A stretch of DNA of 56,246 bases from positions 1 through 56,246 of IMG/VR virus record IMGVR_UViG_3300029448_000047; one strand, written 5' to 3'. Shown in pieces: positions 14,529 through 24,420 of the stretch. The position numbers and the translations under genes were made by a program. Source of the DNA: a virus. How positions within the stretch are numbered: the stretch's first letter is position 1; each line of letters starts with the position of its first letter. The notes below the pieces were generated by a model. The model was not told where the DNA came from. It searched no databases and saw only the letters and a list, made by a program, of their open reading frames with translations.

Positions 14529-17500
14529 GCCGGCGCTGTATCTCTTGGTCCTGCGGGTTAGGCAATACCGTAGGGCCTGGGGGCAGGGTGGGTAGTGCGG
14601 GGATTGGAACGCCACCAAATCTATTACCTGTAGGAGCCGTGACGGGAACGCCACCAAATCTATTACCTGTAGGAGCCGCAGGCACAGGCGCTGCTTCTAA
14701 CTGAGTATCAAGGTTAGGAGCCCGGACATCTGGGTTGTCATCGGGCGCAAGAGAAGCGCCACGCATTAACTTTCTAATCTCATTTATTCTTTTGTTTACA
14801 AGCCTAAACTCGTCTTGAGTTCCTGCCTTACGCATTTCTTTGCGGTTCTTGGAGCTAACTTTAAACGGATCAAACTGTCCACGCATAACCTTACGGGCGC
14901 TAGAACCAATATTGCTATCCTTTAATACTCTACGCATTTCGCTGTCGGACAAACCCATGGCCCGGAGATCCTCAAACATCTGGTAGTATCTCTTGTCGTT
15001 CCGCAGCTTTGCCTCATTACCTTTAATGAACGCATCCACAAACTCCGATGCAGTGGTTCCAGAGTCATCGGCCACCCTGTTAAACATCTGCTTTGCTTCG
15101 GTTTGACCGCGTTGAAAACGGTAGCCCCCAAACTCTAATCCTTTCTTAGGGTCAAACTCTAGAGTGCTTACGCCAGATCCAGCCCTGATTAATTCAGTTA
15201 GTAGTGTTCTTTCGCGGCCAAACTTATCTTCAGACTTAATTCCAAAGAAAGTTCCTTCCTCTGTTCCTACCAGCCCACGGGAGAACCTGCCTGCCACGGG
15301 AGCGCCACCTTTAAAGTCCATTGGTAAAAAACCAGGCATCATGGTGTTTGCCACATGCATAAAGGATTTAAAGCCCTTGGTCAGGTTAGAATCAAGAGAG
15401 TTAAATATTTGAGCGCCAGACTTTGTTCTTCCGTTGTTCCGACTAGCCGCATTGTATACGTCAATCGCCGCTTCAGTTATGATAGCCTCATCCATAAACG
15501 GAGCAAAGAACTCACCCATCGTGGAGAACATAACGTTAGTTACTGCATCCGCGGGATCTTGGCCTTCCTTAATAGCCTTATCACCCTCGTTCATAGCACG
15601 GTTCATAAACCGAGTTAGAGTATCATATGGGTTCAACGTACTGTAGTTGACGTACTGGATCTTACCGTCTTCATCTTTTCCAACAGGCACTAGGACCGCG
15701 CCCTTTTCCCACTGTGGAGCAAAGGATCTTTTGTATGCTTTCATCTCTTCTCGGTCTACACCTGAGAACTGGTACGCCGCCTCTACCGCAGCGACAGGTG
15801 CAGCTATGGTCGTTGCACCAAAGCTCATCAGCCTGTTACGTCCTCTAGCCTCTATTGCGGGGATGCCTGAGTACATATCATCCAAACCCTGTTGAACAAT
15901 GTTAAACCCAGTACGCAGTATCTCAGCAGGGAAGGTAATGAAGTTACCAAACGGCAACCGGCGCCCAAACTTAACTAGCTCCGAAGCACCCTTGGTATAG
16001 TTTGGTAGTGTATCTCTGACGATCTGGGCAGCGCGGTGCTTTAACAACTCTTTGTAGGCATCTTTGCTAGGGGTCATGCTTAAATCAAGAGGTACATCAG
16101 TTCCGTTTTTGGTCAGATACTTTATCGCAGTTTTTTCATCTACTGTGTCTAACGCCTTAGCTAGCTTCATCTCCTCAGCGGCATAGCTCATAAACTTCAT
16201 GACATCATCGCCGCCTTGGTATAGCCCTTCAGCGTAATACCCTGCTTTACCAAATGCCTTTGCTACCTTTGATTTTGCGGCAAGACCCGCTGCTTTTTTA
16301 CCAAGCAACCCTTCTATTGCAGTGCTTGGAGCATCGCTTGCTCGATCAATACCCTTACGCAGGGCGTCTTGTATTTCTCTTAACTCTGCATTCGTGCCAA
16401 TGACCCCACGGTTTTGAGCGTCCATAAGAAGTTCAAGAACCCGGTCATCGCCGCCCTTAAATATGTTGGCAGCAACTAATTTAAAAGCATCTGCGGAACT
16501 GGCGCCACGGCCCAAAGGTGCGTAAGGAAGGTTGCCATTAGCAAGCATAAAGGCATGACCAGTTGTAAAGTTACGCACCATCGTAACAGGAGATAGAATT
16601 GTTTTAGAGTATTGAGATAAGGCTTTGCCTCGAACAAACGTGTTTAAAGCGCCTTGAAATAGTTGTGTTGCGGCATCTGCCTCAGACCACACCTTGTTTG
16701 TCAGGCTGTTATAGATATCCTCGGGAACGTAATACCCATCAAGAGATCCCCACCCAGAGCGGCTGATCATCTCATCCAGTTTCTTTACATCTTGTATTGC
16801 TGCGGGGCCAGCCATGGATCCAATGCCACCTTCGCCGCCAAGCTGGACGTAACCCTTGTTCTTTAATGCTGTTTTTGCTGCTTCAGATGTGACCTTTTCA
16901 GGGCCAATAAACAAGCGGCCAATACCGTCATTGTTTTTAGCCATGTTTGCAACCGATGTTTGCATACTATCAACGGCCGTAAACTGCGCTAGGTCCGCTA
17001 TTGTTTTTAGGTAAGCCTCTCTGGGATCCGTTACCTCTCCCATTAATCTGCGTAACTCGGGAGCTATCTTCTTCCGTTGGATAAACATACCAGTATCCAA
17101 GCGGTCCTTAGCTACACGCCCTGCGCCCTTCTTGGCAGTGGATCTGTTAAGTACTCTGTATTGGTCGAGAAAAGCATCTCTTGCTTTTTTTGCTACTTCG
17201 TCAGTAACTTTTCCGCCAACAGTAACTTTAAGATCGTCACCTCCGCCAGACACCGTTAAGCCATTTCGTTTTATAAAGTCATCAGTAAACAGGGTATTGT
17301 TGATGTCTGCTTTTTTAATTTCTGACAACATCTTTTCTGTGAGTTTATCGTTTCGTTTAAAATACATCCTTGCAACATCAAGTGTTTCGTCATCTGGAAT
17401 ATACTTAGAGTCTTGAAATACTTTAAAGTCTCTCCGCAAGTATTCCTCGGAACCTTCGTTTAAAACTTCGTTAAACGTTTTGCCTAGGTCTGGGATTTCA

Positions 17501-18672
17501 GTCTCTCCAAGACCGCCTTTAACAAAGCCAGACTCGGGAACTAATTTAGCTAAACTATTGCGATGATCCGCCATCTTCTTTGCGGGGTTCCGCAGTTCTT
17601 TTGGAAGAGCCGATAGTGCCTTCGCTGCCTTGTCTCCTGAATTAGTTAAGTAAGCATAAAGATTGTTTGTTATGTTAACTTCTTCTAACTTTGATTTGTC
17701 TTTGGGCATTTTACTGAAGAATGCCTTACTAGCCTTGTCCAAATCATTTAGGTTTCTTTCGCCTTGTGAAACAGCAGTGCGAACTTGAGCCTCTACACCA
17801 AGTTGTTTTTCGGCCACGGCCCTAGGTAAAAATCCACCGTAACGAGAGGCTGCAATTAAATCTATCGCCTTGTTTTTAAATGTCCCAAACTCTTGTCCGG
17901 GTTCCGCGGTCATCTTTTTAACAAGGGTGTCTTCTATTTTTGTCCCAAGGTTAGACAGACCCTGTTGTAACTCTCTGCCAGTGCCTGTTTTCTTTAATTG
18001 ACCAAGGGTCTTGCCCAACCCAGCAAAGGCACCGGTTACTGCACCGCCAATCAACCCACCTTCAAGACCTATTTGTGTGCGTTTTGCCAAACGCAACAAA
18101 GCCTTGTTAGTTCCTGTCTCACCTACTAGATCGGAAGCATCTTGAGGCAGGCTATCAAACACATCAGCAATAACTGTGTTGTTATCATTGGACACCACAA
18201 AGTCTACGCCGCCCATAGCTGCGGCTTCTTGAGCCCCAAGAACTAGCTTTTCTTTTCCGGTCAATGCTCTCTTGGCTTTGGTTGCGGCTTGAACAGCTTT
18301 AGAACCTTTAGCCACGGCTCCTGCTACACCAAGCCCTGGTATTACAAACTGCCCTGTGACCTCGCCTATTGTTCCAGCAAAACCCTCCGGATCAATACCC
18401 ATGTCATCTTTAAATTCTTGAAAACTTTGGTTGAGTTTGGTTGTGGTGTCTGTCCCTGCTACAGCGTCTTTAAGTGTTGTTCCTAAACCGATTACGCCCT
18501 CAACTGCTCCAAGCCCTCCGGACAATAATCCTTCGCCCAGTTCTTTTGCTATTGAACCTTCAAGGAACGGACGATCTTCTTCTTCCACATCAACAGGGAC
18601 ACCTCCAAAACGATTTGTTGTTTCAACTTTTTGGGATACCGGTATTCCACCGAAACGATTTGTTTCTGCCAT
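14518..18672 (-). CDS. Large internal virion / probable ejection protein
   Basis: 1384 residues, last gene of the late region. It has long Ala/Gly/Lys-rich helical stretches and hydrophobic segments (for example GLGAVEGVIGLGTTLKDAVA near residue 55 and AATTIAAP-like near 940). Large end-of-operon proteins of this build in podoviruses usually sit inside the capsid and enter the cell with DNA, as T7 gp14-16 do; this role is inferred. The octapeptide NRFGG(V/I)P(V/I) appears twice at the N-terminus (residues 5-12, 20-27) and twice at the C-terminus. I see no lysozyme motif with certainty. The start, ATG 18672, follows AAGGCAAGACC. Confidence 0.75.
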   Translation of the reverse strand: MAETNRFGGIPVSQKVETTNRFGGVPVDVEEEDRPFLEGSIAKELGEGLLSGGLGAVEGVIGLGTTLKDAVAGTDTTTKLNQSFQEFKDDMGIDPEGFAGTIGEVTGQFVIPGLGVAGAVAKGSKAVQAATKAKRALTGKEKLVLGAQEAAAMGGVDFVVSNDNNTVIADVFDSLPQDASDLVGETGTNKALLRLAKRTQIGLEGGLIGGAVTGAFAGLGKTLGQLKKTGTGRELQQGLSNLGTKIEDTLVKKMTAEPGQEFGTFKNKAIDLIAASRYGGFLPRAVAEKQLGVEAQVRTAVSQGERNLNDLDKASKAFFSKMPKDKSKLEEVNITNNLYAYLTNSGDKAAKALSALPKELRNPAKKMADHRNSLAKLVPESGFVKGGLGETEIPDLGKTFNEVLNEGSEEYLRRDFKVFQDSKYIPDDETLDVARMYFKRNDKLTEKMLSEIKKADINNTLFTDDFIKRNGLTVSGGGDDLKVTVGGKVTDEVAKKARDAFLDQYRVLNRSTAKKGAGRVAKDRLDTGMFIQRKKIAPELRRLMGEVTDPREAYLKTIADLAQFTAVDSMQTSVANMAKNNDGIGRLFIGPEKVTSEAAKTALKNKGYVQLGGEGGIGSMAGPAAIQDVKKLDEMISRSGWGSLDGYYVPEDIYNSLTNKVWSEADAATQLFQGALNTFVRGKALSQYSKTILSPVTMVRNFTTGHAFMLANGNLPYAPLGRGASSADAFKLVAANIFKGGDDRVLELLMDAQNRGVIGTNAELREIQDALRKGIDRASDAPSTAIEGLLGKKAAGLAAKSKVAKAFGKAGYYAEGLYQGGDDVMKFMSYAAEEMKLAKALDTVDEKTAIKYLTKNGTDVPLDLSMTPSKDAYKELLKHRAAQIVRDTLPNYTKGASELVKFGRRLPFGNFITFPAEILRTGFNIVQQGLDDMYSGIPAIEARGRNRLMSFGATTIAAPVAAVEAAYQFSGVDREEMKAYKRSFAPQWEKGAVLVPVGKDEDGKIQYVNYSTLNPYDTLTRFMNRAMNEGDKAIKEGQDPADAVTNVMFSTMGEFFAPFMDEAIITEAAIDVYNAASRNNGRTKSGAQIFNSLDSNLTKGFKSFMHVANTMMPGFLPMDFKGGAPVAGRFSRGLVGTEEGTFFGIKSEDKFGRERTLLTELIRAGSGVSTLEFDPKKGLEFGGYRFQRGQTEAKQMFNRVADDSGTTASEFVDAFIKGNEAKLRNDKRYYQMFEDLRAMGLSDSEMRRVLKDSNIGSSARKVMRGQFDPFKVSSKNRKEMRKAGTQDEFRLVNKRINEIRKLMRGASLAPDDNPDVRAPNLDTQLEAAPVPAAPTGNRFGGVPVTAPTGNRFGGVPIPALPTLPPGPTVLPNPQDQEIQRRLNP
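14606..14678. repeat. Perfect 34-bp tandem direct repeat
   Basis: The same 34 bases occur at 14606-14639 and 14645-14678, a 39-base (13-codon) period. They encode the two C-terminal NRFGGVP copies in the 1384-residue protein. Perfect identity points to recent duplication or homogenisation. Confidence 0.9.
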
Positions 18673-18682
18673 GGTCTTGCCT

Positions 18683-19846
18683 TTATGGTTTTTTCAACAA
18701 GGTATCGCCGTCATAGTACTCTGAGCCGCTAGGAAGAGCGTCAAATTCTTCTTGAGTATTTATTGAAGGAGGGGTTCCCGCGCCGCCACCACTCGCAGGA
18801 GCCGCTGCCCCACCGCCTTGATTTGCAAACAAGTCATTAGCCATAGATAGTCCTTGCGTATATGCTTCTTCAGCATCAAGACCTTGTTTAATTAACTCTG
18901 CGGTAAACCTTGCGGCAACATCCGAAAATGGTTCTGCTTTAGAAAAAGCTCCTCCTGCCCCTGTCCGAGGCGTCAACGCTGCCTTCAGTCTCAACAGGCG
19001 CTCTGCTTCAGCGTTAGCCAACGCAGTCTTCTGAGCATCAGCCTCAAGAGCCATCTGAGTACCTTGCGCTTTGCCCATGGCTCTACCAAAGGCAGACGCG
19101 GCTCTGGGATCTTTGTCCGCGGCCATGCCAAAGAATGCCTCAGACTCCGCCATCTTGCCAAGATCACCCCTGACCTGTTTAAGTATTTTAGGAAGAGAGT
19201 TCTTAGGATTTATTTTAGGAAGTCCTAACTTAGAACTCACTTTATCCATTTCTGCTTTTAAAGGTTTGTCAGGGTCACCACCCCCCATGACAATTAAAGA
19301 TTTCGCTTTGCCAGTATCATCCACATCCGGATCATCAATGACCCCAATAGCTTGAACCACGGTCCCTGCAAGCTGGGTAATGTCTATTTGACCAAAGGGA
19401 GTTTCTTCCTCATAGACAGCATTCATTGGCCCCATAGGAGTAGTCTCTCCACCTTCCTGCATAGTCTTAACACCAGGGCGCATAGGATTAAGGTTAGGTT
19501 GCGGCTGTGGCTGTGGCTGTGGTGCTTGGGCCATCTGTTGTGGAGGAGGGGCCATGGGCATTGGTGCAGGAGGTGGTGCCATAGGCATAGGCATAGGCAT
19601 AGGCATAGGCATTGGTGCGGGGGCCATGGGCATACCATCGGCTCTTCCCGCGCTCATACCCTTAGCGACATCCATAGGTATGGCTGAGGTTTCCGGTCTG
19701 CGAACCGACTTCATCGCCTCATCAATCAAGGGTTGGCTGGATGCAAGTATGCCCGAAGGCTGATCGGCCCTAGCCAGTTGGTTAAGCCGCGTCCGAGCGC
19801 CATCCTTGCGTTGAAACAACCTCCGATTAAAGACCTCATTCTGCAT
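18683..19846 (-). CDS. Virion-type protein with Met-Pro repeat
   Basis: 387 residues. Residues about 70-120 are a low-complexity stretch of Met-Pro, Ala-Pro and Gln-Pro repeats, a flexible linker. The C-terminal half is helical and Gly/Ala-rich, ending in GSEYYDGDTLLKKP. It lies between the two other probable ejection proteins with short gaps, so a role in the internal core or ejection is likely but unproven. Codon-level repeats (ATAGGC x5) underlie part of the Met-Pro run. Confidence 0.7.
   Translation of the reverse strand: MQNEVFNRRLFQRKDGARTRLNQLARADQPSGILASSQPLIDEAMKSVRRPETSAIPMDVAKGMSAGRADGMPMAPAPMPMPMPMPMPMAPPPAPMPMAPPPQQMAQAPQPQPQPQPNLNPMRPGVKTMQEGGETTPMGPMNAVYEEETPFGQIDITQLAGTVVQAIGVIDDPDVDDTGKAKSLIVMGGGDPDKPLKAEMDKVSSKLGLPKINPKNSLPKILKQVRGDLGKMAESEAFFGMAADKDPRAASAFGRAMGKAQGTQMALEADAQKTALANAEAERLLRLKAALTPRTGAGGAFSKAEPFSDVAARFTAELIKQGLDAEEAYTQGLSMANDLFANQGGGAAAPASGGGAGTPPSINTQEEFDALPSGSEYYDGDTLLKKP
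19581..19610. repeat. Hexanucleotide tandem repeat ATAGGC x5
   Basis: Five perfect copies of ATAGGC on the + strand, encoding alternating Met-Pro on the - strand. Because the unit is six bases, copy-number change keeps the frame and would lengthen or shorten the linker. Confidence 0.85.
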
Positions 19847-19858
19847 AACGTTGATCCT

Positions 19859-20944
19859 TTAACTATAACCGGAGAAGTTTTGATAGGCCCCAAGCCCCAT
19901 TGTATTACCTAAAACAGCGTTAAGTGGGCTGGGTGATGGCACAGTGGTTTGCGATAAAGTGCTGCTAGTAGACGGAACGCCACGGAAGATGTCAGACATG
20001 TAGCTAAATCTTCTAAAAGGCTCGTAAGCCTGTTCCATTTGTCCTTGCCGCTGCACATCAAATTCACGTTGCTGCTGCTGTTGCTCCAACGACCCGATGT
20101 TATAGAGCGCATTGACATCACTCTGTGCGGATGTCTGTGCTAGATTTCCTAATGCCGCTTCCCTAGCCCCCAAGCTAGCGATACCTTGGCCCAGTTGCCC
20201 AAAGATCTGGCTGGCCTGTTGGCCGCGGTTCATCTGGTTTTCAAAAGCAGACATGCCCTTGTTTGCCAAATCACTGCCCATGTTTACGATGCCCGTAGCA
20301 GCCCGACCTTCTCGAGCTAATTGATTTTCAAAAGCTTGGCGTCCACTTTCATAACCACTTCGACGCAGTTGCCCTGCTGTCCTGGCAGATTGTTCTAAAA
20401 TATCCCTGTTAAGCAAAGCGTTTTCTACAGCAAAACGAGATCCACCAAAAGCTCCCGCTCCAGCTGCGGCTCCACCAATTTGAGTGGCACGTTCTTGTCC
20501 CGCCTTTTGAATGTCAGCCAACGCCTGTTGAACAACGGCATCTTCATATGGGTTCATGTACTGATCGGCGCTATCTGCAAAGGTACGGGTTGTTCCGCGC
20601 AGTCCTTCTTGCCCCTCGGTCACATCACCAGCATAGCCGCTTAGATCAAAACCACCCATGGTTCCGCCTAATGCAGAAACACCAGAGCCATATGCTGTTC
20701 CCGCTGTATCGAAACTAGCCTCTGCCTCCCGCATCATGGGCTCGTAGGCGCCAATCCCTGCCCGACCAAGGCGGATTGCCTCTAGCTGGTTTGGAGTAAA
20801 CTGCATGACATCAGGTGCCGCTACATCTCCTAAAGGGGAAGTTTTACTTATATCTGTAACGTTAGCCAGCAGGTCTTTCAGATACTTCTCTTGGTACTCC
20901 GGAAGAAATATCCCACTTAACTGAGTTTGTGTCTGATCAGCCAT
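19859..20944 (-). CDS. Probable internal virion protein, helical
   Basis: 361 residues, Gln/Ala/Gly-rich and strongly helical, with QEKYLKDLLANVTD near the N-terminus and a long helical part (GQERATQIGGAAAGAGAFGG, then many Gln/Arg). The position between the Gly-rich 247-residue protein and the Met-Pro protein, in the same order as in related marine podophages as I recall, suggests an ejection or inner-core protein. No enzyme motif. Confidence 0.68.
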   Translation of the reverse strand: MADQTQTQLSGIFLPEYQEKYLKDLLANVTDISKTSPLGDVAAPDVMQFTPNQLEAIRLGRAGIGAYEPMMREAEASFDTAGTAYGSGVSALGGTMGGFDLSGYAGDVTEGQEGLRGTTRTFADSADQYMNPYEDAVVQQALADIQKAGQERATQIGGAAAGAGAFGGSRFAVENALLNRDILEQSARTAGQLRRSGYESGRQAFENQLAREGRAATGIVNMGSDLANKGMSAFENQMNRGQQASQIFGQLGQGIASLGAREAALGNLAQTSAQSDVNALYNIGSLEQQQQQREFDVQRQGQMEQAYEPFRRFSYMSDIFRGVPSTSSTLSQTTVPSPSPLNAVLGNTMGLGAYQNFSGYS

Positions 20945-20948
20945 GGCC

Positions 20949-21692
20949 CTATCCTATATTCCGTTGCATCGCGTACAATCGAGCGGCGCCTTTTTCTCTG
21001 TCCCCATCACCAACAGCCAGAACATCCTTCTCACGAAGAACAAACTCACCGTCAGACAACCGTGCTTCTTGTACCGGCTCTCCGTTTTGGTAGATCGTTG
21101 CGGGGATATCATCACTGGTGCCGGTCCCTGGTCCTTCGATCATGCCACCCTGCGCTGCGTAACGCATTGGAGTATAAACCTCACCTTTGTAATCGGGCAG
21201 TCTTTCTCCAGTAGCTAATTGTCTTTCTTGCAGGGGAGTGCTGGTTTTAACACCGTCTGGATATTGCTGTTCATCAAAAGCCTGTAACGCTAGGGACGTT
21301 AGCAACGGGTTGTCTCTCATTAAACCCAGCAAACCTGAGCTGCTGCTACTACCGCCGGCAGGTCCACCAGCAAATATGTTTCGACCCAGAGATGCAATCC
21401 CACCACCGCTGCCGCCACCCGCCATTCCGCTGAAAGGCATTGCTTTACCCGCCGCACCTCCCGCTTGAGCCAAGGCCGCGGGGCTTGCAGTGTTCATCAA
21501 GCCGGCACCTTGGAGGGCGCCTATACCAGAGGTAATTGCCGTACCGCCAAAGAACCCTTTTAAACCACTGCCCAAGATGTCTTTAAAGTCTCCACCCTGC
21601 GCGGCTTCAGTAGCACCTACAGCTAAAGCTGCGCCCAGTGGTCCGCCAACCGCAAGGCCGGCTAACCCAGCTAATGATTTTATAAGACCCAT
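20949..21692 (-). CDS. Gly-rich virion protein with hydrophobic N-terminus
   Basis: 247 residues. The first 35 residues are hydrophobic and Gly/Ala-rich (LAGLAGLAVGGPLGAALAVG), possibly membrane-active. The C-terminus has the blocks GMIEGPGTGTSDDIPA and EARLSDGEFVLREKDV, which I know as a recurring ending in phage structural proteins near the tail/ejection genes. It probably helps DNA pass the membrane. ATG 21692 follows a weak ribosome site. Confidence 0.7.
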   Translation of the reverse strand: MGLIKSLAGLAGLAVGGPLGAALAVGATEAAQGGDFKDILGSGLKGFFGGTAITSGIGALQGAGLMNTASPAALAQAGGAAGKAMPFSGMAGGGSGGGIASLGRNIFAGGPAGGSSSSSGLLGLMRDNPLLTSLALQAFDEQQYPDGVKTSTPLQERQLATGERLPDYKGEVYTPMRYAAQGGMIEGPGTGTSDDIPATIYQNGEPVQEARLSDGEFVLREKDVLAVGDGDREKGAARLYAMQRNIG

Positions 21693-21719
21693 GGCTTAAA
21701 TCCTTTTGACATCATCTTA

Positions 21720-22040
21720 TCAGGTAATCTCCAAAATACTAGCTACAACGTGTAACCTGTCCGCCGTTCCAGCCGTGACTTTTAAGATTTCATCTGCTTG
21801 AACCACAAGTGGGGACGTTAGTAATTCAACCGTACCCTTGGCCCCAACAGCCTTGTCCTTATATAAACTAAACACGCTTGCTCCGCTAGTCAGCGTCAGT
21901 GTTAGAGTGTCGCCGCTGCCACTATCATCGGACACAAGAATAGATTTTACAATCGCAGTTGTAAACTGACCACATGTATACAACGTAGTTATGTCTGTGG
22001 TCGTAAGATCAACCTTTGCGTTTACATATGCGTTAGCCAT
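21720..22040 (-). CDS. Small beta-rich virion protein
   Basis: 106 residues, Thr/Ser/Val-rich, a likely beta-sandwich (TLTLTLTSGASVFSLY). No catalytic residue or membrane segment. Its start overlaps the stop of the 55-residue gene upstream (TGATG at 22040). Probably a minor head or tail component. Confidence 0.7.
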   Translation of the reverse strand: MANAYVNAKVDLTTTDITTLYTCGQFTTAIVKSILVSDDSGSGDTLTLTLTSGASVFSLYKDKAVGAKGTVELLTSPLVVQADEILKVTAGTADRLHVVASILEIT

Positions 22041-22207
22041 CAGCCCATAAACCAGCTTAGGGCAGTCGTGTCATCATCTGCCACTTGTTGAGTGTTGTTA
22101 AACTGATTTAAAAAAACAGAAAAGGAACGAACTACCTCATTTAAATACTCTTGGCTGTACTCTTGAGGTGGTATCGGAAAGAACGGTGCTGGGGTGCTAG
22201 TAGCCAT
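22040..22207 (-). CDS. 55-residue hypothetical tail-region protein
   Basis: The - strand ATG at 22207 overlaps the stop of the 734-residue gene (TAATG). The product begins MATSTPAPFFPIPPQEYSQE, has a hydrophobic FSVFLNQF segment and ends SWFMG. It overlaps both neighbours by one to three bases, so it is translated in series. Function unknown. Confidence 0.7.
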   Translation of the reverse strand: MATSTPAPFFPIPPQEYSQEYLNEVVRSFSVFLNQFNNTQQVADDDTTALSWFMG

Positions 22208-24411
22208 TATCTTCTCCCGTCTGGTCTAATATCTACACGAGGCACACCCAATCTCCAAAGGACATTTGCATCTGTAGATTGTAGCTTGAGTGTAAAGCTA
22301 CGGCCCCGTAACCTTGTAAAGTACTGGTTCGTGTACTGATCTACAGGCGTACTAGATGTTTTGGACACAGTGTTTGTTGAGGAGTTTTGATCAGCTTGGC
22401 CCGGAAAACTTTTGGTCTCCATAATAAAATCCATAGAGGACGTATCAACAGTTTCCCTAAAGTTAATGTCCGGTATTACTCTACTGATAAAGGAGAACTG
22501 ATTACCTTCCGTAATCGACATATCTCCAGACTCAATGAACGAGGTCATAGCCGCGCCGTCATCTTGTGCGCCCACTTCTTGGTTGTACAAGAAGTTGTTA
22601 GTTCCCGCTGCAAGAGGCAACGAAGAAATACCACGATCCAACCACGCCGTTCTAGCTAGGTTTCCTATAAACCAAAGCTTCTCAAGGTAATTGTAAACCA
22701 CATACCTGTCGTTCTCGGTTGAGTCCGCAGACGGATAAAACCACCACACCTCTGAGAACGACACGTTGGCTCCCGCAACGATCTTATCAGACTGAGCCGT
22801 GTTTATATCGTTAAACACATAGTCACGCACAGTGCAGGGTATTCTTTGAACCGCACCAGTAAACGCATAGAACTCTGCCGATCCCATCCAAAATACCGCA
22901 TCGTCCACCGCAACCGCAGCCTTGGGACTAGCGATGGTAATGTTTTCAGAAAGTAAAGTTATACCAAATGTGAACGGCGGTCCAAGGAATTGCATCGCGT
23001 GGATAGAAACATCCGTAAACACCAAGATCTGTTGTCGTGTTTCTACTGCCTGAATAATTTTAGAACCAGAACTTATACGCAAGTCACCCGCTGTATTGGT
23101 AGAGGTAGGATACCAATCTACAGGATCTTCTTGACTACTAAACCGGATCAACAAAGGGTCTTGGACCCCATTGCCGTCTGTCGCAGAAGAAGTCAGACCA
23201 AGACTGTCAGCGCCAAACGCAATTACATGCCTATCTCTGTCAGATAAAAGAACCTGCGTGGCTATGGTAGGAACCGAGGTTCGTGTGCCAAGGCTCAAGG
23301 CGCTATCTGTTAGGAACTTGGCTCGTGTACCTACACCATTTGTTTTGTCCCAGTAATAAATTCTGCCGTTTCTTTCATTTAACAACAGGTCTTCGCCAAA
23401 GTTGTCTTGTGTCCAAATACGTAGGTTTGCAGAAGGCGTGATTGTTCCTGAAACAAGGGCCAATCCCCAGCCAGAAAAATCGTCCGCTGTCTCCGCGTTA
23501 CCTGTTGCAAGTCTAACGGCAGAAACATCCGCATGAGTAGCGGCAGTGGTGCCTTTATGTCCTCTGGTGCAGCCTGTTAAATCGTTGGAACTTATGCCGC
23601 CCACCAGAATAAGTTCGTCATCTATAAGAACAATGTCACTGGCTACAATACCCGTAGTGTTAGCCACAGTGATAGTGGTGTCACTAGCAGAAAGTGTACC
23701 GCCTTCATTTACCGTTGTAGTAAGAGCGCCCGTAGTTGTTCCACCCCAAACTCCTGCGCCCCAACCCGTGCCAAACACTGAGCTATTAAGACCCGTACCA
23801 ATTTGATAGGTTCCTACAACACTACTACCACCGTTACCCGTATCACTAGCGTTAGCAGTGACGGCAGTGACGCTTATACCACCAGAAACAGTAACACTGT
23901 CTATGGTACTAACGGTCCTTGCAGATATTTTGTAGGTGTTGCCATCTACAACTTCTGTGACTTGATACTCTTGGTTAAGGACGTTCGCTGTAATGTTGCC
24001 GCCCAAAGAAGCCGCACCAGAGAATGTAACAAAGTCATTCGCTACACAACCATGATTGGGGTCGGCTACTGTAATTACGGACGAGCCGTTTGTAGCAGAA
24101 AAGGTAACGTCCCCCGCAGATGTTGTTTGCCTAACCGGAGTAACGTCTTTAAAATCAGTACCCTCTTTAATGTAGAACTTTAATTCTGTCCCAAGGCCCA
24201 AAAACTTTTCACCGCTCAATGCCACAAACTCGTGCATCCCACGGCATATTCCCAAGAAAGCGTTGTTGGTATTTTTTTCCCAGCCGTTTAACTTCTCAGG
24301 ATACCCAAACCGAAACCGTACTTTGTCACAATCTACCCAGCCGTTTTCTTCAGAATACGGAGTAGTTTCTTTGTTAATTCCGGGCTTAAATTTTAAGTTG
24401 GCTAATGGCAT
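22207..24411 (-). CDS. Large tail / DNA-stabilisation-type protein
   Basis: 734 residues. The N-terminus KFKPGINKETTPYSEENGW followed by VRFRFGYPEKL is a hallmark I know from large phage proteins at the head-tail interface, sometimes annotated as P22 gp10-like packaged-DNA stabilisation or tail proteins. The middle is beta-rich with an inserted Val/Thr/Gly-rich region (about 100-260). It is upstream of the ejection genes in the late operon. I am confident it is a virion protein, less so of the exact role (tail hub or plug). Confidence 0.72.
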   Translation of the reverse strand: MPLANLKFKPGINKETTPYSEENGWVDCDKVRFRFGYPEKLNGWEKNTNNAFLGICRGMHEFVALSGEKFLGLGTELKFYIKEGTDFKDVTPVRQTTSAGDVTFSATNGSSVITVADPNHGCVANDFVTFSGAASLGGNITANVLNQEYQVTEVVDGNTYKISARTVSTIDSVTVSGGISVTAVTANASDTGNGGSSVVGTYQIGTGLNSSVFGTGWGAGVWGGTTTGALTTTVNEGGTLSASDTTITVANTTGIVASDIVLIDDELILVGGISSNDLTGCTRGHKGTTAATHADVSAVRLATGNAETADDFSGWGLALVSGTITPSANLRIWTQDNFGEDLLLNERNGRIYYWDKTNGVGTRAKFLTDSALSLGTRTSVPTIATQVLLSDRDRHVIAFGADSLGLTSSATDGNGVQDPLLIRFSSQEDPVDWYPTSTNTAGDLRISSGSKIIQAVETRQQILVFTDVSIHAMQFLGPPFTFGITLLSENITIASPKAAVAVDDAVFWMGSAEFYAFTGAVQRIPCTVRDYVFNDINTAQSDKIVAGANVSFSEVWWFYPSADSTENDRYVVYNYLEKLWFIGNLARTAWLDRGISSLPLAAGTNNFLYNQEVGAQDDGAAMTSFIESGDMSITEGNQFSFISRVIPDINFRETVDTSSMDFIMETKSFPGQADQNSSTNTVSKTSSTPVDQYTNQYFTRLRGRSFTLKLQSTDANVLWRLGVPRVDIRPDGRR

Positions 24412-24420
24412 ATTAAACCC

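Noticed and set aside
19352-19763. + strand frames over the Met-Pro repeat
   Set aside because: Their Gly-Ile-Gly and His-Arg repeats are shadows of the hexanucleotide repeat.
23546-24183. Two + strand reading frames opposite the large tail protein
   Set aside because: Low-complexity products, no ribosome site, antisense to a clear virion gene.
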